Source: CAXXOK01 sp963663285 (GTDB lineage Bacteria > Bacillota > Clostridia > Christensenellales > Aristaeellaceae). Taken from it: DNA of 64,000 nt. The notes under the pieces are model-generated. The model was not told the origin of the DNA and ran no database searches. It saw nothing but the letters and a program-made list of their open reading frames with translations. This document shows positions 1-9,234 of the stretch, one piece after another (the first letter of the stretch is position 1; each line of letters opens with the position of its first letter). The position numbers were made by a program, and so were the translations under genes. Location: contig CAXXNI010000002.1 in assembly GCA_963663285.2 (NCBI GenBank), positions 744,001 through 808,000 of the forward strand, read 5' to 3'.

Positions 1-2024
1 AAGGCAAAACGACGCTGATGGAAGCACTGCTCTTCGCTGCCGGTGTAACAGACCGTCAGGGCAAAGTGGAGGACGGCTCCACTGTAACCGACTTTGATCC
101 GGAAGAGGTTAAGCGCGGCATTTCCATAAGCGCGGCGATTGCGCCGATCGACTGGAAAGAAAAAATGCTTAACGTTATCGACGTACCTGGGTACTTTGAT
201 TTTATCGGCGAAATGATGGGACCGCTGCGCGTGGCAGAAACCGCGGCGATTCTGGTAAACGCAGTCAGCGGCGTTAATGTTGGCGCTGAAAAAGCATGGT
301 ATTATGCCTCCAAGAATAATGTAGCGAAAATGTTTGTTGTTAACCAGATGGATCGCGATCATGCTGATTTTGCCAAGGTGGTGACGCAGCTGCGCGATAT
401 GTTTGGCAACAGTGTTGTATCCATTCTGTTGCCTATCGGCAATGGTTCGGAGTATAAAGGCGTTATTGATGTGCTTGAAAACAAAGCCTTTACATACGAA
501 AACAAGAGCTTCAAGGAAATCCCGATTCCTGCCGGAATGGACGATCAAATTGCCAAAGCGCTGGAAGAGATTACAGAAGCATCCGCAGCCTCGGACGATG
601 AGCTGATGATGAAATATCTGGAGGGTGAAACGCTTACCCATGAAGAGATTCTGGAAGGATTCAAAATGGGTATGTTCTCCGGACAAATTTCACCGGTCGT
701 GCCTTGCTCGGCAATAACCGGCGTGGGTGTGACCAAGCTGTTGGACGTTATGTCGGACTTCCTGCCTTCACCCAAGCGTGCCGTGTACAAGGGCACCGAT
801 CCAAAAACGGGTGAGGAAAATCAACGTGCCTGCAAGAGCGACGAACCCTTCTCAGCGCTTGTGTATAAAACCATTGCAGACCCGTTTGTGGGTAAGCTAT
901 CCCTGTTTAAGGTGATGAGTGGCTCTCTGACCCCGAGCACCGCTATCTACAATGCTACGACGGAAAAGAGCGAAAAAACCTCCGGTTTGTATGTGTTGCG
1001 CGGGAAAAAGCAGATTTCCACACAGCTGCTGAACGCCGGCGATATGGGCGCGCTTGCTAAACTGCAATTCACCAACACAGGCGATACGCTGTGTGATCAA
1101 GCTAAACCGATTATCTATCCGAAGATTGAGTTCCCTGTTCCCTGCATCAGCAAAGCGATTTTCGCTACCAAACAGGGCGAAGAAGATAAAGTGTTCAGCG
1201 GATTGGCCCGTCTGCAGGAAGAAGACCCCTCCATTACGGTAGAGAAAAATGTAGAGACAGGCGAAACACTGCTCTCCGGTCAGGGCGAACTGCATATGGA
1301 CGTTGTTCGCAATAAGCTGGCGACCAAATTCGGCGCGAAAGCTAATTTGGAAGATCCGCGCATTCCATACCGCGAAACGATTAAGAAAACAGTAAAGGTG
1401 CAAGGCCGCCACAAGAAACAATCCGGCGGACATGGCCAGTTTGGTGATGTGTGGATCGAATTCTCGCCCAGTGCGGATACAAACATCGACTTTGAGTTTG
1501 AAGATGCGGTTGTTGGCGGTTCCGTACCCCGCAACTTCATTCCTTCCGTAGAAAAAGGCTTGCGGGAGAACATTGTAAAAGGTGTTTTGGCCGGCTACCC
1601 CATGGTGGGCTTGCATGCAAAACTGTACGACGGTTCCTACCATCCGGTAGACTCTTCCGAAATGGCATTTAAAACCGCAGCCCGTATTGCCTACAAGAAA
1701 GGTTGTATGGATGCCGGCCCGACACTGCTGGAGCCGATCATGCATGTGGAAGTCTTTGTACCGGATGAGTACATGGGCGACATCATGGGCGATATGAATA
1801 AACGCCGTGGCCGCATCATGGGTATGAACCAGGCAGACGGTATGCAGAAGCTGGAAGCGGAAGCGCCGTTGTCTGAGATGTTCAAGTATGCAACAGACTT
1901 GCGGTCGATGACGCAGGCACGCGGTTCCTTCTTAATGAAGTTTGAACGGTATGAAGAAGTACCCGCCAATGTTGCGCAGAAGATCATCGAGAGCGCCAAG
2001 CACGAAGACGAGGAAGAAGAATAA
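1..2024 (+). CDS. EF-G-like translational GTPase, 5' truncated by the window edge
   Basis: The frame is open from the first bases and begins inside the P-loop (GKTTL), so only about the first 20 residues are missing. G-domain motifs follow in order: switch I with RGISI, G3 as DVPGY, G4 as NQMD instead of the usual NKMD, and G5 as SAITG. Domain II, the domain III/IV region (KKQSGGHGQFGDVW) and the EF-G C-terminal domain are complete, and the protein ends in an acidic DEDEEEE tail. The overall layout is that of the EF-G-like (FusA2/EF-G2) group rather than the housekeeping factor, which normally lies in the str operon with rpsL/rpsG/tuf; none of those is visible here. Its role is inferred to be ribosome-associated GTP hydrolysis, with the exact function of this paralogue group uncertain. 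Confidence 0.9.
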   Translation, partial: GKTTLMEALLFAAGVTDRQGKVEDGSTVTDFDPEEVKRGISISAAIAPIDWKEKMLNVIDVPGYFDFIGEMMGPLRVAETAAILVNAVSGVNVGAEKAWYYASKNNVAKMFVVNQMDRDHADFAKVVTQLRDMFGNSVVSILLPIGNGSEYKGVIDVLENKAFTYENKSFKEIPIPAGMDDQIAKALEEITEASAASDDELMMKYLEGETLTHEEILEGFKMGMFSGQISPVVPCSAITGVGVTKLLDVMSDFLPSPKRAVYKGTDPKTGEENQRACKSDEPFSALVYKTIADPFVGKLSLFKVMSGSLTPSTAIYNATTEKSEKTSGLYVLRGKKQISTQLLNAGDMGALAKLQFTNTGDTLCDQAKPIIYPKIEFPVPCISKAIFATKQGEEDKVFSGLARLQEEDPSITVEKNVETGETLLSGQGELHMDVVRNKLATKFGAKANLEDPRIPYRETIKKTVKVQGRHKKQSGGHGQFGDVWIEFSPSADTNIDFEFEDAVVGGSVPRNFIPSVEKGLRENIVKGVLAGYPMVGLHAKLYDGSYHPVDSSEMAFKTAARIAYKKGCMDAGPTLLEPIMHVEVFVPDEYMGDIMGDMNKRRGRIMGMNQADGMQKLEAEAPLSEMFKYATDLRSMTQARGSFLMKFERYEEVPANVAQKIIESAKHEDEEEE

Positions 2025-2049
2025 GCATCCATTTTGGCGTATCATTCGT

Positions 2050-2082
2050 ACGGCCTTTCCGAATATCGGAAAGGCCGTTTAT
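2050..2082 (+). terminator. Rho-independent terminator after the EF-G-like gene
   Basis: A 13-bp perfect stem (ACGGCCTTTCCGA at 2050-2062 with TCGGAAAGGCCGT at 2066-2078) with a 3-nt loop lies 25 bases after the stop codon. The downstream T-run is short (TTTAT), so termination may be less than complete. Confidence 0.75.
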
Positions 2083-2262
2083 GCTATCGGTTTTTTGCTA
2101 TGTATAATAAGCGGTTTTAGTAACAATGCATTATTGTTATGGATAGCGTATGCAAACTCTCCATCAATCGATAGAAGCTTGCCAATAATATAAGATATGA
2201 TCTATTATACCGCATCTACTATCAATACAATAAAGAGGGTTAAATAGTAAAAAAATAGTCTA

Positions 2263-2291
2263 TTAGCAGAATCAATACCTTTATTTATAAT
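2263..2291 (+). promoter_or_regulatory. Predicted sigma-A promoter of the DUF1697 gene
   Basis: TTAGCA (2263-2268), a 17-bp spacer and a consensus TATAAT (2286-2291) lie 35 bp before the ATG. The -35 matches 4 of 6 consensus bases. The preceding 180 bp after the terminator are AT-rich and show no gene. Confidence 0.5.
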
Positions 2292-2326
2292 GGAATACTC
2301 AAATTTACAAAAAGAGGTGCTCAAAT

Positions 2327-2893
2327 ATGAAATATGTTGTTATATTCAGCGGTATCAACGTCGGCGGCAAGCATATTGTGAAAATGCAGGAGTTGAAGGC
2401 GCTTTTTTTAGAAATGGGTTTTACAGGGGTGCAAACCTATATTCAAAGCGGGAACGTGGTAGTGGAATCGAATAGGGAAGATGCTGCGATGCAAGCAGCG
2501 ATTGGGGATGCGTTTGATAAAAAGTTTGGCTTTTTCAGCAATATCATCATACGCAGCCAAGCAGAATTGCAGGAATTGATTGCGCAACTTCCTTTTACGC
2601 AAAAACAAATTACCGATGCACAAACGGCGTTACCACAAGCGGAACACTTGTATGTCTATTTTCTTGCCTCCAAGCCGCTAAAAGAAGAAATAGATACCGT
2701 TTTTAAAGATAAAAACGAAGATGGCGATCTGTGTTATCTGGGCGAACGGGAAATCTACCTGCTGTGTAAACAAAGTATTCGCATCTCTAAAATGGCAATT
2801 CGACTTAATAAAACTTTTAAAGACGCTACGATACGGAACTGGAAGACAGTTTTGAAGCTATATGATTTATGCCAGGAAAACCAAATGGAGTAA
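2327..2893 (+). CDS. DUF1697 family protein
   Basis: A 188-aa soluble protein with the N-terminal DUF1697 signature: a GINVGG motif near residue 10, then KMQELKALFLEMGF, then TYIQSGNVV. Length is typical of the family. The ATG has an AAAGAGGTG ribosome site nine bases upstream. The biochemical function of DUF1697 is not established. It stands alone between its own promoter and the LacI locus, so context does not suggest a role. A monocistronic gene seems likely. Confidence 0.85.
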   Translation: MKYVVIFSGINVGGKHIVKMQELKALFLEMGFTGVQTYIQSGNVVVESNREDAAMQAAIGDAFDKKFGFFSNIIIRSQAELQELIAQLPFTQKQITDAQTALPQAEHLYVYFLASKPLKEEIDTVFKDKNEDGDLCYLGEREIYLLCKQSIRISKMAIRLNKTFKDATIRNWKTVLKLYDLCQENQME

Positions 2894-3003
2894 AGGCAAA
2901 CCCAATTTATTAGTTTTTCGAGCCTGTGTGTAGTGTAATACACAGTGCTTTTGACTTTATCAATTCTATGAAGATAACGTCGAAAAATTTCGCGAAAAAG
3001 GGG

Positions 3004-3054
3004 TTGACAATGCCGTGTAGATGTCGTATAGTATGGTTACTGAAACGTTTAAGT
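3004..3054 (+). promoter_or_regulatory. Promoter and LacI-type operator of the GH31/GH65 locus
   Basis: A consensus TTGACA (3004-3009), a 17-bp spacer and TATAGT (3027-3032) are followed at 3039-3054 by ACTGAAACGTTTAAGT. This is a near-perfect palindrome (14 of 16 symmetric positions) with the central CG typical of LacI-family operators. It covers roughly +1 to +15, where a bound repressor would block transcription. The LacI gene starts 20 bp later, so autorepression of the whole locus is likely. Confidence 0.75.
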
Positions 3055-3073
3055 AATTAAGTGAGGTGTACAC

Positions 3074-4123
3074 GTGAAGCGTGTAAGCATTAAAGATGTG
3101 GCTAAAGAGGCTGGTGTTTCAGCGTCTACGGTTAGCTATGTGCTAAACCAAAAAGCGACTGAAACTATTAGCCCGGAAACCACACAAAGGGTAATGCAGG
3201 CTGTGGAACGGTTGAATTATGTTCCCAACCTTAACGCACGCAGCTTATCCAGCCATAAAACGAACCTGATAGGAGTTGTCATACCGCAAACCGAGCCGGG
3301 GAAAGCTTTTATGTTTGCCAACCCGTTTTATGGCGAATTGCTATCCGCCATTGAGTACACCGCACGCAAAAATGGTTATCACTTGTTGTTGTCCGGGCCT
3401 CAATCCAACCAGAGCTATACAAACATTGCCCGTAACCGTAATGTGGATGGTATTATCATCGTTGGTTCCTATCCATCCAAACAGCTGCAGGAGCTGCACC
3501 AGCTTTCGGTTCCGGTTGTGCTGATTGATACGTATGTAAAGGACCCGGTATTTCATACTATTGGCAACGACGACCGTTTGGGCGGCGAAATAGCGACTTC
3601 ATACCTGATTGAGAGTGGTCATCGCCGGATTGCTTTTATCTCCGGCGACGTAAGTGAGCAAGGCGTTATGCAAAAGCGCTTTCAAGGCTATCAGGACGCT
3701 TTGAAAAAAGCGGGTATTCCGATAAACAAAGATTATCTGTACCCGGGGAATGTCGCTTTTGACTATGCGGAGGAAGTTGCGAAAGAAATGCAGCGGCGTG
3801 GAAGTCATGAAACCGCAGCTTTTGCAGCAGCTGATATACTGGGTGTAGGGCTGATTAAAGGCTTGCATCGATTGGGAGTGCGGATACCGGAAGACATTTC
3901 CGTTGTCGGTTTTGATGATTTGGATTTGGCGCAGATCAGCGTACCCTCGCTGACAACTATTGGACAAGATATAAGCGAAAAAGGGAAAGCGGCTGTGCAA
4001 ATCATCATGGACGCAATTGGCGGGCATCCCGAAAAACAGGAGAACATCATGTCAATCCATTTGGTCGTACGGGATTCCGTACAAAGGATAGATGAGCAAA
4101 TGAAGGAGAGCCAGAATGATTAA
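3074..4123 (+). CDS. LacI-family transcriptional repressor
   Basis: A 349-aa protein with the classic N-terminal LacI helix-turn-helix (IKDVAKEAGVSASTVSYVLN, residues 4-23), the hinge helix region (YVPNLNARSLSS), and a C-terminal periplasmic-binding-like effector domain (VVGFDDLDLAQISVPSLTTI). GTGAGGTG precedes the start. Its stop overlaps the next gene by 8 nt, so it is the first gene of a translationally coupled sugar operon. The effector is presumably a sugar or phosphorylated product of the GH31/GH65 enzymes downstream; it cannot be read from sequence. Regulation is probably through the palindrome at 3039-3054. Confidence 0.95.
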   Translation: MKRVSIKDVAKEAGVSASTVSYVLNQKATETISPETTQRVMQAVERLNYVPNLNARSLSSHKTNLIGVVIPQTEPGKAFMFANPFYGELLSAIEYTARKNGYHLLLSGPQSNQSYTNIARNRNVDGIIIVGSYPSKQLQELHQLSVPVVLIDTYVKDPVFHTIGNDDRLGGEIATSYLIESGHRRIAFISGDVSEQGVMQKRFQGYQDALKKAGIPINKDYLYPGNVAFDYAEEVAKEMQRRGSHETAAFAAADILGVGLIKGLHRLGVRIPEDISVVGFDDLDLAQISVPSLTTIGQDISEKGKAAVQIIMDAIGGHPEKQENIMSIHLVVRDSVQRIDEQMKESQND

Positions 4124-6320
4124 GCATATCGCGGAAGGCTTGGTTCCTTTTCAGGATTGCGGTTTTGCCAGATACCCGGAGATGCCGCTTACCGGCGAAC
4201 CGGTAACGGTTTGCTGCCGGATGGATCATACCGATGCGGTTCCATCGCTTACGCTTCGTGTGGGAACAGAAGAACAAACCATAACTGGTATTAAGACGGA
4301 GAATAATATTTTTTCGTTTTCTCTGGGTACTTTTGAAAAAGCGGTTGTGTTTTCCTATCGGTTCGCAACCACGCAGGAGCAAACCCCCTGGTACACATGT
4401 GATGTGTTGACTACACAGCGGATTACAAAGCCGGAAGCAGTACTGGCCTTCAACGATCATATAGAACTGGCTTTGGCGGATGACATTACACTGTATGTCA
4501 ATCAAGATGCATCCATTCAACTAATGCAGAGTTCCGCACAGGGTACACCCTATCCAAACAAGGGGTACGAATTGCGGGGCGTTGCATCAATTACGATGGG
4601 TTCGGATTATATTTGGGAACTTAAACGGTTAAGCGAATTGTTGGTACGCGTGAATGCTTATGTTCTCTACCGTGATGCAAACGGAAAGGTACGTAAAGTA
4701 TCGCAAGAGATGGCGCTATCCGGCAAACATATTATGGGAACGGGTGAACGGTTCCATACTGTGGATTTACAGGGGCTTTCCAGTAATGGCCGGGTTGTTG
4801 AGAAGTTTACGCATCAACAGGATCAGACCTACCTACCGGTTCCGTTTTTCTTTACTGAAAAGGGGCTTGGGTGGTATAGAAACAGTAACATTCCGGCGGA
4901 AATGAACTTTCTGGATACTGTTACCATTACACAGGAAACAGAAGGGGAAACGCTAACAACGGATCAACTGTTTTTCGGCAGCCCAACGAAAATACTGCTA
5001 TCTTTTCTGCAAGCAACCGGTAAACCTGTGCTTCCGCCGGAGTGGTCGTTTGGTATATGGATTAGCGGGAACGGCTGGAACTGTGATGCGGAAGTGGATG
5101 CACAGCTCAAAGCCTTACAACAAAATGATTATCCAGCTAGCGTTCTTGTGCTGGAGCAGTGGAGCGATGAGCGTACTTTTTACCTGTGGCATGAGAAAAA
5201 TTGGTCGAATCCAGCGCAGATGGTGAAACGCGTCCGGGACGCTGGACTGCATCTGGTATTGTGGCAGATTCCGGTAATCAAGCACGAGTGGGATGGCGAC
5301 AGCGGAAAAGCCTTGGAACAAGAAATCCAGGAAGCGGTTGAAAATGGCTATGTCGTGCGTAGTGAAAATGGAGAACCGTACCATATTACGGAGAATTGGT
5401 TTCACCACAGTATGCTGCCGGACTTTACCAATCCGGATTGCTGCAAATGGTGGTTTGATAAACGCAAATACTTGCTGGATATGGGTGTGGACGGGTTCAA
5501 AACGGACGGCGGCGAGTTCTTGTTTGAAAAGTCGGCTCGTTTGTCCAATGGCATGAGCGGGCTGGCTGCACATAATGCATACCCGGTTCAGTATATCAGC
5601 GCTTATCATGATTTTATGCGTTCCAACGGTGTAGATGGCGTTATGTTCAGCCGTGCCGGTTATGTTGGCGCACAAACACAGCCTATTCACTGGGCCGGCG
5701 ATCAGAAAAGCGAGTGGTGCGAGTTGCAGGCGCAACTCAATGCAGGGTTATCAGCCGGGCTATCCGGCGTGCTGTTCTGGAGCTTTGATATCGGCGGTTT
5801 TGCCGGAGAATTGCCGGATGCGGAGCTATACTTGCGTGCTACCGCAATGGGATGTTTCTGCCCTGTCATGCAGTGGCACGCCGAACCACGCGGCGGCCAA
5901 TTCGGCGGTGAACAGGTACAGAATAACGATCGCAGCCCGTGGAATCTGGCAGAGTATTATCAGGATGAACGCATACTGACTATAAGCTGTCAATTTGCCC
6001 GGATGCGAGAACAATTGCGGCCTTATCTTTGGCAGGAGGCGCAGTATTGCGCGCAAAACGGCAGACCCATGATGGCTCATCTTTGCCTGGATTATCCTGA
6101 AGATGAGCGCGTGTGGAATGTTCACGACGCATATATGCTGGGACGGGAAATGCTGGTAGCGCCAATTGTGCAGCCGGGACAAAACAGCCGTATTGTTTAT
6201 CTGCCAAAGGGCGTGTGGCAGGAATACTTTACAGGCGAACATTATCTGGGACCATGCGAAGTGCAAATTGATTGCCCTTGGGATCGCATACCCGTTTTTC
6301 GTAAGGAGATGACCCCATGA
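4116..6320 (+). CDS. Glycoside hydrolase family 31 (alpha-glycosidase)
   Basis: A 734-aa cytoplasmic protein (no signal peptide). The GH31 nucleophile is Asp464 in GFKTDGGE, and the acid/base Asp529 is in HWAGDQKSEW; the downstream FWSFDIGGF segment is also conserved in GH31. About 115 N-terminal residues before the galactose-mutarotase-like domain have a beta-rich, possibly Ig-like or carbohydrate-binding character and are not standard for the family. Specificity (alpha-glucose, alpha-xylose, sulfoquinovose or other) cannot be decided from motifs. It overlaps the LacI gene by 8 nt and the GH65 gene by ATGA (4 nt). Known GH31 enzymes release alpha-linked monosaccharides from non-reducing ends. 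The inferred job is trimming imported alpha-glycosides. Confidence 0.93.
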   Translation: MIKHIAEGLVPFQDCGFARYPEMPLTGEPVTVCCRMDHTDAVPSLTLRVGTEEQTITGIKTENNIFSFSLGTFEKAVVFSYRFATTQEQTPWYTCDVLTTQRITKPEAVLAFNDHIELALADDITLYVNQDASIQLMQSSAQGTPYPNKGYELRGVASITMGSDYIWELKRLSELLVRVNAYVLYRDANGKVRKVSQEMALSGKHIMGTGERFHTVDLQGLSSNGRVVEKFTHQQDQTYLPVPFFFTEKGLGWYRNSNIPAEMNFLDTVTITQETEGETLTTDQLFFGSPTKILLSFLQATGKPVLPPEWSFGIWISGNGWNCDAEVDAQLKALQQNDYPASVLVLEQWSDERTFYLWHEKNWSNPAQMVKRVRDAGLHLVLWQIPVIKHEWDGDSGKALEQEIQEAVENGYVVRSENGEPYHITENWFHHSMLPDFTNPDCCKWWFDKRKYLLDMGVDGFKTDGGEFLFEKSARLSNGMSGLAAHNAYPVQYISAYHDFMRSNGVDGVMFSRAGYVGAQTQPIHWAGDQKSEWCELQAQLNAGLSAGLSGVLFWSFDIGGFAGELPDAELYLRATAMGCFCPVMQWHAEPRGGQFGGEQVQNNDRSPWNLAEYYQDERILTISCQFARMREQLRPYLWQEAQYCAQNGRPMMAHLCLDYPEDERVWNVHDAYMLGREMLVAPIVQPGQNSRIVYLPKGVWQEYFTGEHYLGPCEVQIDCPWDRIPVFRKEMTP

Positions 6321-8341
6321 GCAATGTAACCATCAAACCGTGGCAAATTACACATCTATCACCGGTTAACGACTATTGCCAAACCATTTTTTCTGTTGGC
6401 AACGGCCGGTTGGGTATACGTGGTTTTGGTGCATGGAGCAGTAAAACCAGCCTGCAGGATCACGCTGTTTTTCGCGCCGGGCTGTTCAGCAGCATTAAGC
6501 CCGGTATCACCGATATGGTGCAACTACCGGATGTGTTTACGCTCATCCCGGTAGGCGAGCTGCCAACGGCAGTAAACCAGACGCTGGATATGCAAACGGG
6601 CGTTGTTACCCACAGCTGGGAAACACAACGGGCATCGTTTGAGATGAAACGCTGCGCGTGCATGGCGGATGAACAGCTGATTTTACAAACGCTCAGTATT
6701 ACAGCAGAGCAGGCGGGGGAATATATAATTCAGGCAATTGCCGACGCCGATGTTGCGAACCTGCCGGTACATGACGATCAAACCATCATTGCGACGGAAC
6801 TGACACAAATTCTGGAGTTGGATGAGAAAGCGGATGATCACCTGTTGCTGCATACGCGCAACGAAGGAACGCGCGTGTCACTTGCGTGGGAACTCAAATA
6901 TTCGCAGGAAACAGAATGCACAACGGTTGTGGATGAGAACCGTGTTATAACTACACTTAAAGTATATCTCTCGCAGGGAGAATGCTTTACGGTGGAAAAG
7001 CGGGTCAGGATTCGGGTGGGGGGAGAACCTTCTACCCAAACGCTAGATGATCCTTGGCAAGCAAACGCAGCTGCAAGGGATAAGTTGTGGCAAGATTGCG
7101 ATATTCTTGTGGAAGCAAGCGATCCGGATATGCAGGGAGCACTCCGGTACAACATTTTTCAGCTCTTATGCAATAATGCTTCGCAGGATCGCAAGGTATC
7201 CATCGGCGCGCGTGGGTTGACACATGGGCGGTATAAAGGAAATACGTTTTGGGACACCGATGTGTTTATGCTTCCGTTTTATTTGTGGACAAGGCCGCAG
7301 GCTGCCAGAAACCTTTTATACTACCGTACCGATAAATTGGCAGATGCAAAGGCATTAGCCAAAAAACAAAACCTTGATGGTGCACGCTATCCATGGATGT
7401 GTGCAGATACGGGCGCAGAACAGTGCGAAAGTTGGGATATCGGGCTTTGCGAAGTACATATTACCGCCGATATTGCCTATGCGGCAGAGCGTTATTTGGA
7501 AGTAACGGACGATGGAGCATTTCTGAAAAACCATGCTGCCGAACTTTACCGGGAAACGGCCCGCTATTGGTGCTCGCGCCTTACATACGAACCAGTGGAG
7601 GACTGCTACAGTTCCTTTTTTATCAAAGGGCCGGATGAATACTGCGGAGCTGCAAATAACAACACGTTTACCAATTATATGGCTCGTTACAATTTGCAAT
7701 TGGCACTTGAAAAAGGCGAATTGAGCACGCAGGAACAGGAACAAATGCAAAATGTGGCAGAGCGAATCAAACTTTTATACGATGAAAAACGCGATTTGTA
7801 TTTGCAGGATGAAACACTGGACCGTTTGCCGCCTTTTATCAAGGATGATGATACGCCCTCGTATAAAAGCGTATGTTTTGACCGGATGCAACGATACCGC
7901 GCGTTGAAACAGGCGGATTTGGTGCTGCTTGTAACCCTTTTCCCCTTTGCGTTTACACCGCAGCAAAAACGCGTGATTTTTGAAACGTATGAGCCTATAA
8001 CTCTGCATGATTCCACCTTGAGCTTTGCCGTGCATGCACAGTTGGCGTTCCGGCTGAAGCTTTGGGAGAAAGCGGAGCAATATTTGCATAAAGGGTTATA
8101 CCTTGACTTGCAAAATGTGATGGGGAACACGGGAAACGAAGGGGTTCATGTCGGCGCGTGTGGCGCGGCGTGGCAGGCGTTGGTCTTTGGTGCGGCTGGC
8201 CTTTGGGCGGAAAACGGAGAAATCAGCTTGGAACCCTGCTTGCCGCCCAGCATTCAAAGCTTAACCTTCCATGCCTACCATCATGGAAAACGGCTAAAAA
8301 TTCATGTAGATCATGCAGGCCAGACCATCGGAGAGGAGTAG
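6317..8341 (+). CDS. Glycoside hydrolase family 65 phosphorylase (alpha-glucoside phosphorylase type)
   Basis: A 674-aa protein, shorter than typical maltose or kojibiose phosphorylases (about 750 aa). The (alpha/alpha)6 catalytic domain has the GNTFWDTDVFMLPF motif near residue 310 and the general acid Glu441 in GPDEY. The HDSTLSFAVH segment corresponds to the phosphate-binding region of the family. Members catalyse reversible phosphorolysis of alpha-linked disaccharides (maltose, trehalose, kojibiose, nigerose and others), giving beta-glucose 1-phosphate. No beta-phosphoglucomutase gene is adjacent, although one usually is. The start overlaps the GH31 stop (ATGA). A role in energy-saving breakdown of an imported alpha-disaccharide is inferred. 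Confidence 0.92.
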   Translation: MSNVTIKPWQITHLSPVNDYCQTIFSVGNGRLGIRGFGAWSSKTSLQDHAVFRAGLFSSIKPGITDMVQLPDVFTLIPVGELPTAVNQTLDMQTGVVTHSWETQRASFEMKRCACMADEQLILQTLSITAEQAGEYIIQAIADADVANLPVHDDQTIIATELTQILELDEKADDHLLLHTRNEGTRVSLAWELKYSQETECTTVVDENRVITTLKVYLSQGECFTVEKRVRIRVGGEPSTQTLDDPWQANAAARDKLWQDCDILVEASDPDMQGALRYNIFQLLCNNASQDRKVSIGARGLTHGRYKGNTFWDTDVFMLPFYLWTRPQAARNLLYYRTDKLADAKALAKKQNLDGARYPWMCADTGAEQCESWDIGLCEVHITADIAYAAERYLEVTDDGAFLKNHAAELYRETARYWCSRLTYEPVEDCYSSFFIKGPDEYCGAANNNTFTNYMARYNLQLALEKGELSTQEQEQMQNVAERIKLLYDEKRDLYLQDETLDRLPPFIKDDDTPSYKSVCFDRMQRYRALKQADLVLLVTLFPFAFTPQQKRVIFETYEPITLHDSTLSFAVHAQLAFRLKLWEKAEQYLHKGLYLDLQNVMGNTGNEGVHVGACGAAWQALVFGAAGLWAENGEISLEPCLPPSIQSLTFHAYHHGKRLKIHVDHAGQTIGEE

Positions 8342-8346
8342 TTGCC

Positions 8347-9234
8347 ATGTATCTTCCTAAAACATCGGACCGGAAAATCGCAACGACGGTTTTTCTGCTC
8401 CCTTCCATCATCGGACTCATTGTCTTTTGCCTGATACCGATAGTAATGTCGCTGGTTTATAGCTTCATGGATTATGATTTACTGGCCAACAGCAAAGAAT
8501 GGATCGGGCTGAAAAACTTCACCCGTATCCTATCGGGCAATGAATTTCCTAAAGTGCTTTCCCATACGATGACTTATTTGGGGATTTACCTTCCCTTGAT
8601 CCTGATTACGTCTGTCGTGCAGGCAATAGTATTGAATCAATCCTTTCGCGGCCGCGGCGTATACCGGGCGATCTTCTATACGCCGGTCATTACATCGTGG
8701 GTAGCGGCTGCTGTGGTATGGACATGGGTTTTGAGCGGAAAATATGGCATGCTCAACCAAATGCTCAGTTCCATCGGTATTACGGGACCGGCATGGTTAA
8801 GCAGCAGGCAATGGGCGATGCCGGGCATTGTACTGGCTGCTGTATGGAAAGATACCGGCTATTATGCGTTAATGGTGCTCGCGGCTCTTAAATCCATCGA
8901 CCCAAGTTATTATGAAGCCGCCGCGATAGATGGCGCCGGAGGGATGCGTAAGTTCTTTGGTATCACACTGCCGCTGCTTTCCCCAACGTTATTTTTACTG
9001 GTTGTTATTAATGTAATCTACGGTTTGCAGGTTTTTGAATCCGTACTGATTATGACGGATGGCGGCCCGGGAGGCGCTACAACCGTATTTTTGGAAAGAA
9101 TATACAAATACGCGTTTCGGCAATACAAAATGGGTATGGCGTCTGCGTATTCATGGATATTGTTTGTCTTGATTTTGATTTTTACTGTCGTACAATTCAG
9201 GCTGCAGAAAAAGTGGGTGAATTACGATGCGTAA
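8347..9234 (+). CDS. CUT1 sugar ABC transporter permease (MalF/UgpA type)
   Basis: A 295-aa integral membrane protein with about six hydrophobic segments and the cytoplasmic EAA loop (EAAAIDGAGGMRKFFGITLP) that contacts the ATPase. I chose the ATG at 8347 because GGAGAGGAG lies about 8 bases upstream and the protein then begins at the usual cytoplasmic N-terminus before the first membrane helix; the open frame extends further upstream into the GH65 gene. Its stop overlaps the next permease by 8 nt. No cognate ATPase gene is in this locus, so a shared MsmK-like ATPase elsewhere is expected, as is common for CUT1 systems in Firmicutes. Confidence 0.93.
   Translation: MYLPKTSDRKIATTVFLLPSIIGLIVFCLIPIVMSLVYSFMDYDLLANSKEWIGLKNFTRILSGNEFPKVLSHTMTYLGIYLPLILITSVVQAIVLNQSFRGRGVYRAIFYTPVITSWVAAAVVWTWVLSGKYGMLNQMLSSIGITGPAWLSSRQWAMPGIVLAAVWKDTGYYALMVLAALKSIDPSYYEAAAIDGAGGMRKFFGITLPLLSPTLFLLVVINVIYGLQVFESVLIMTDGGPGGATTVFLERIYKYAFRQYKMGMASAYSWILFVLILIFTVVQFRLQKKWVNYDA

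Noticed and set aside
897..1745. 282-aa minus-strand frame inside the EF-G-like gene
   Set aside because: Fully antisense to a well-matched GTPase gene, with no RBS or recognisable domain.
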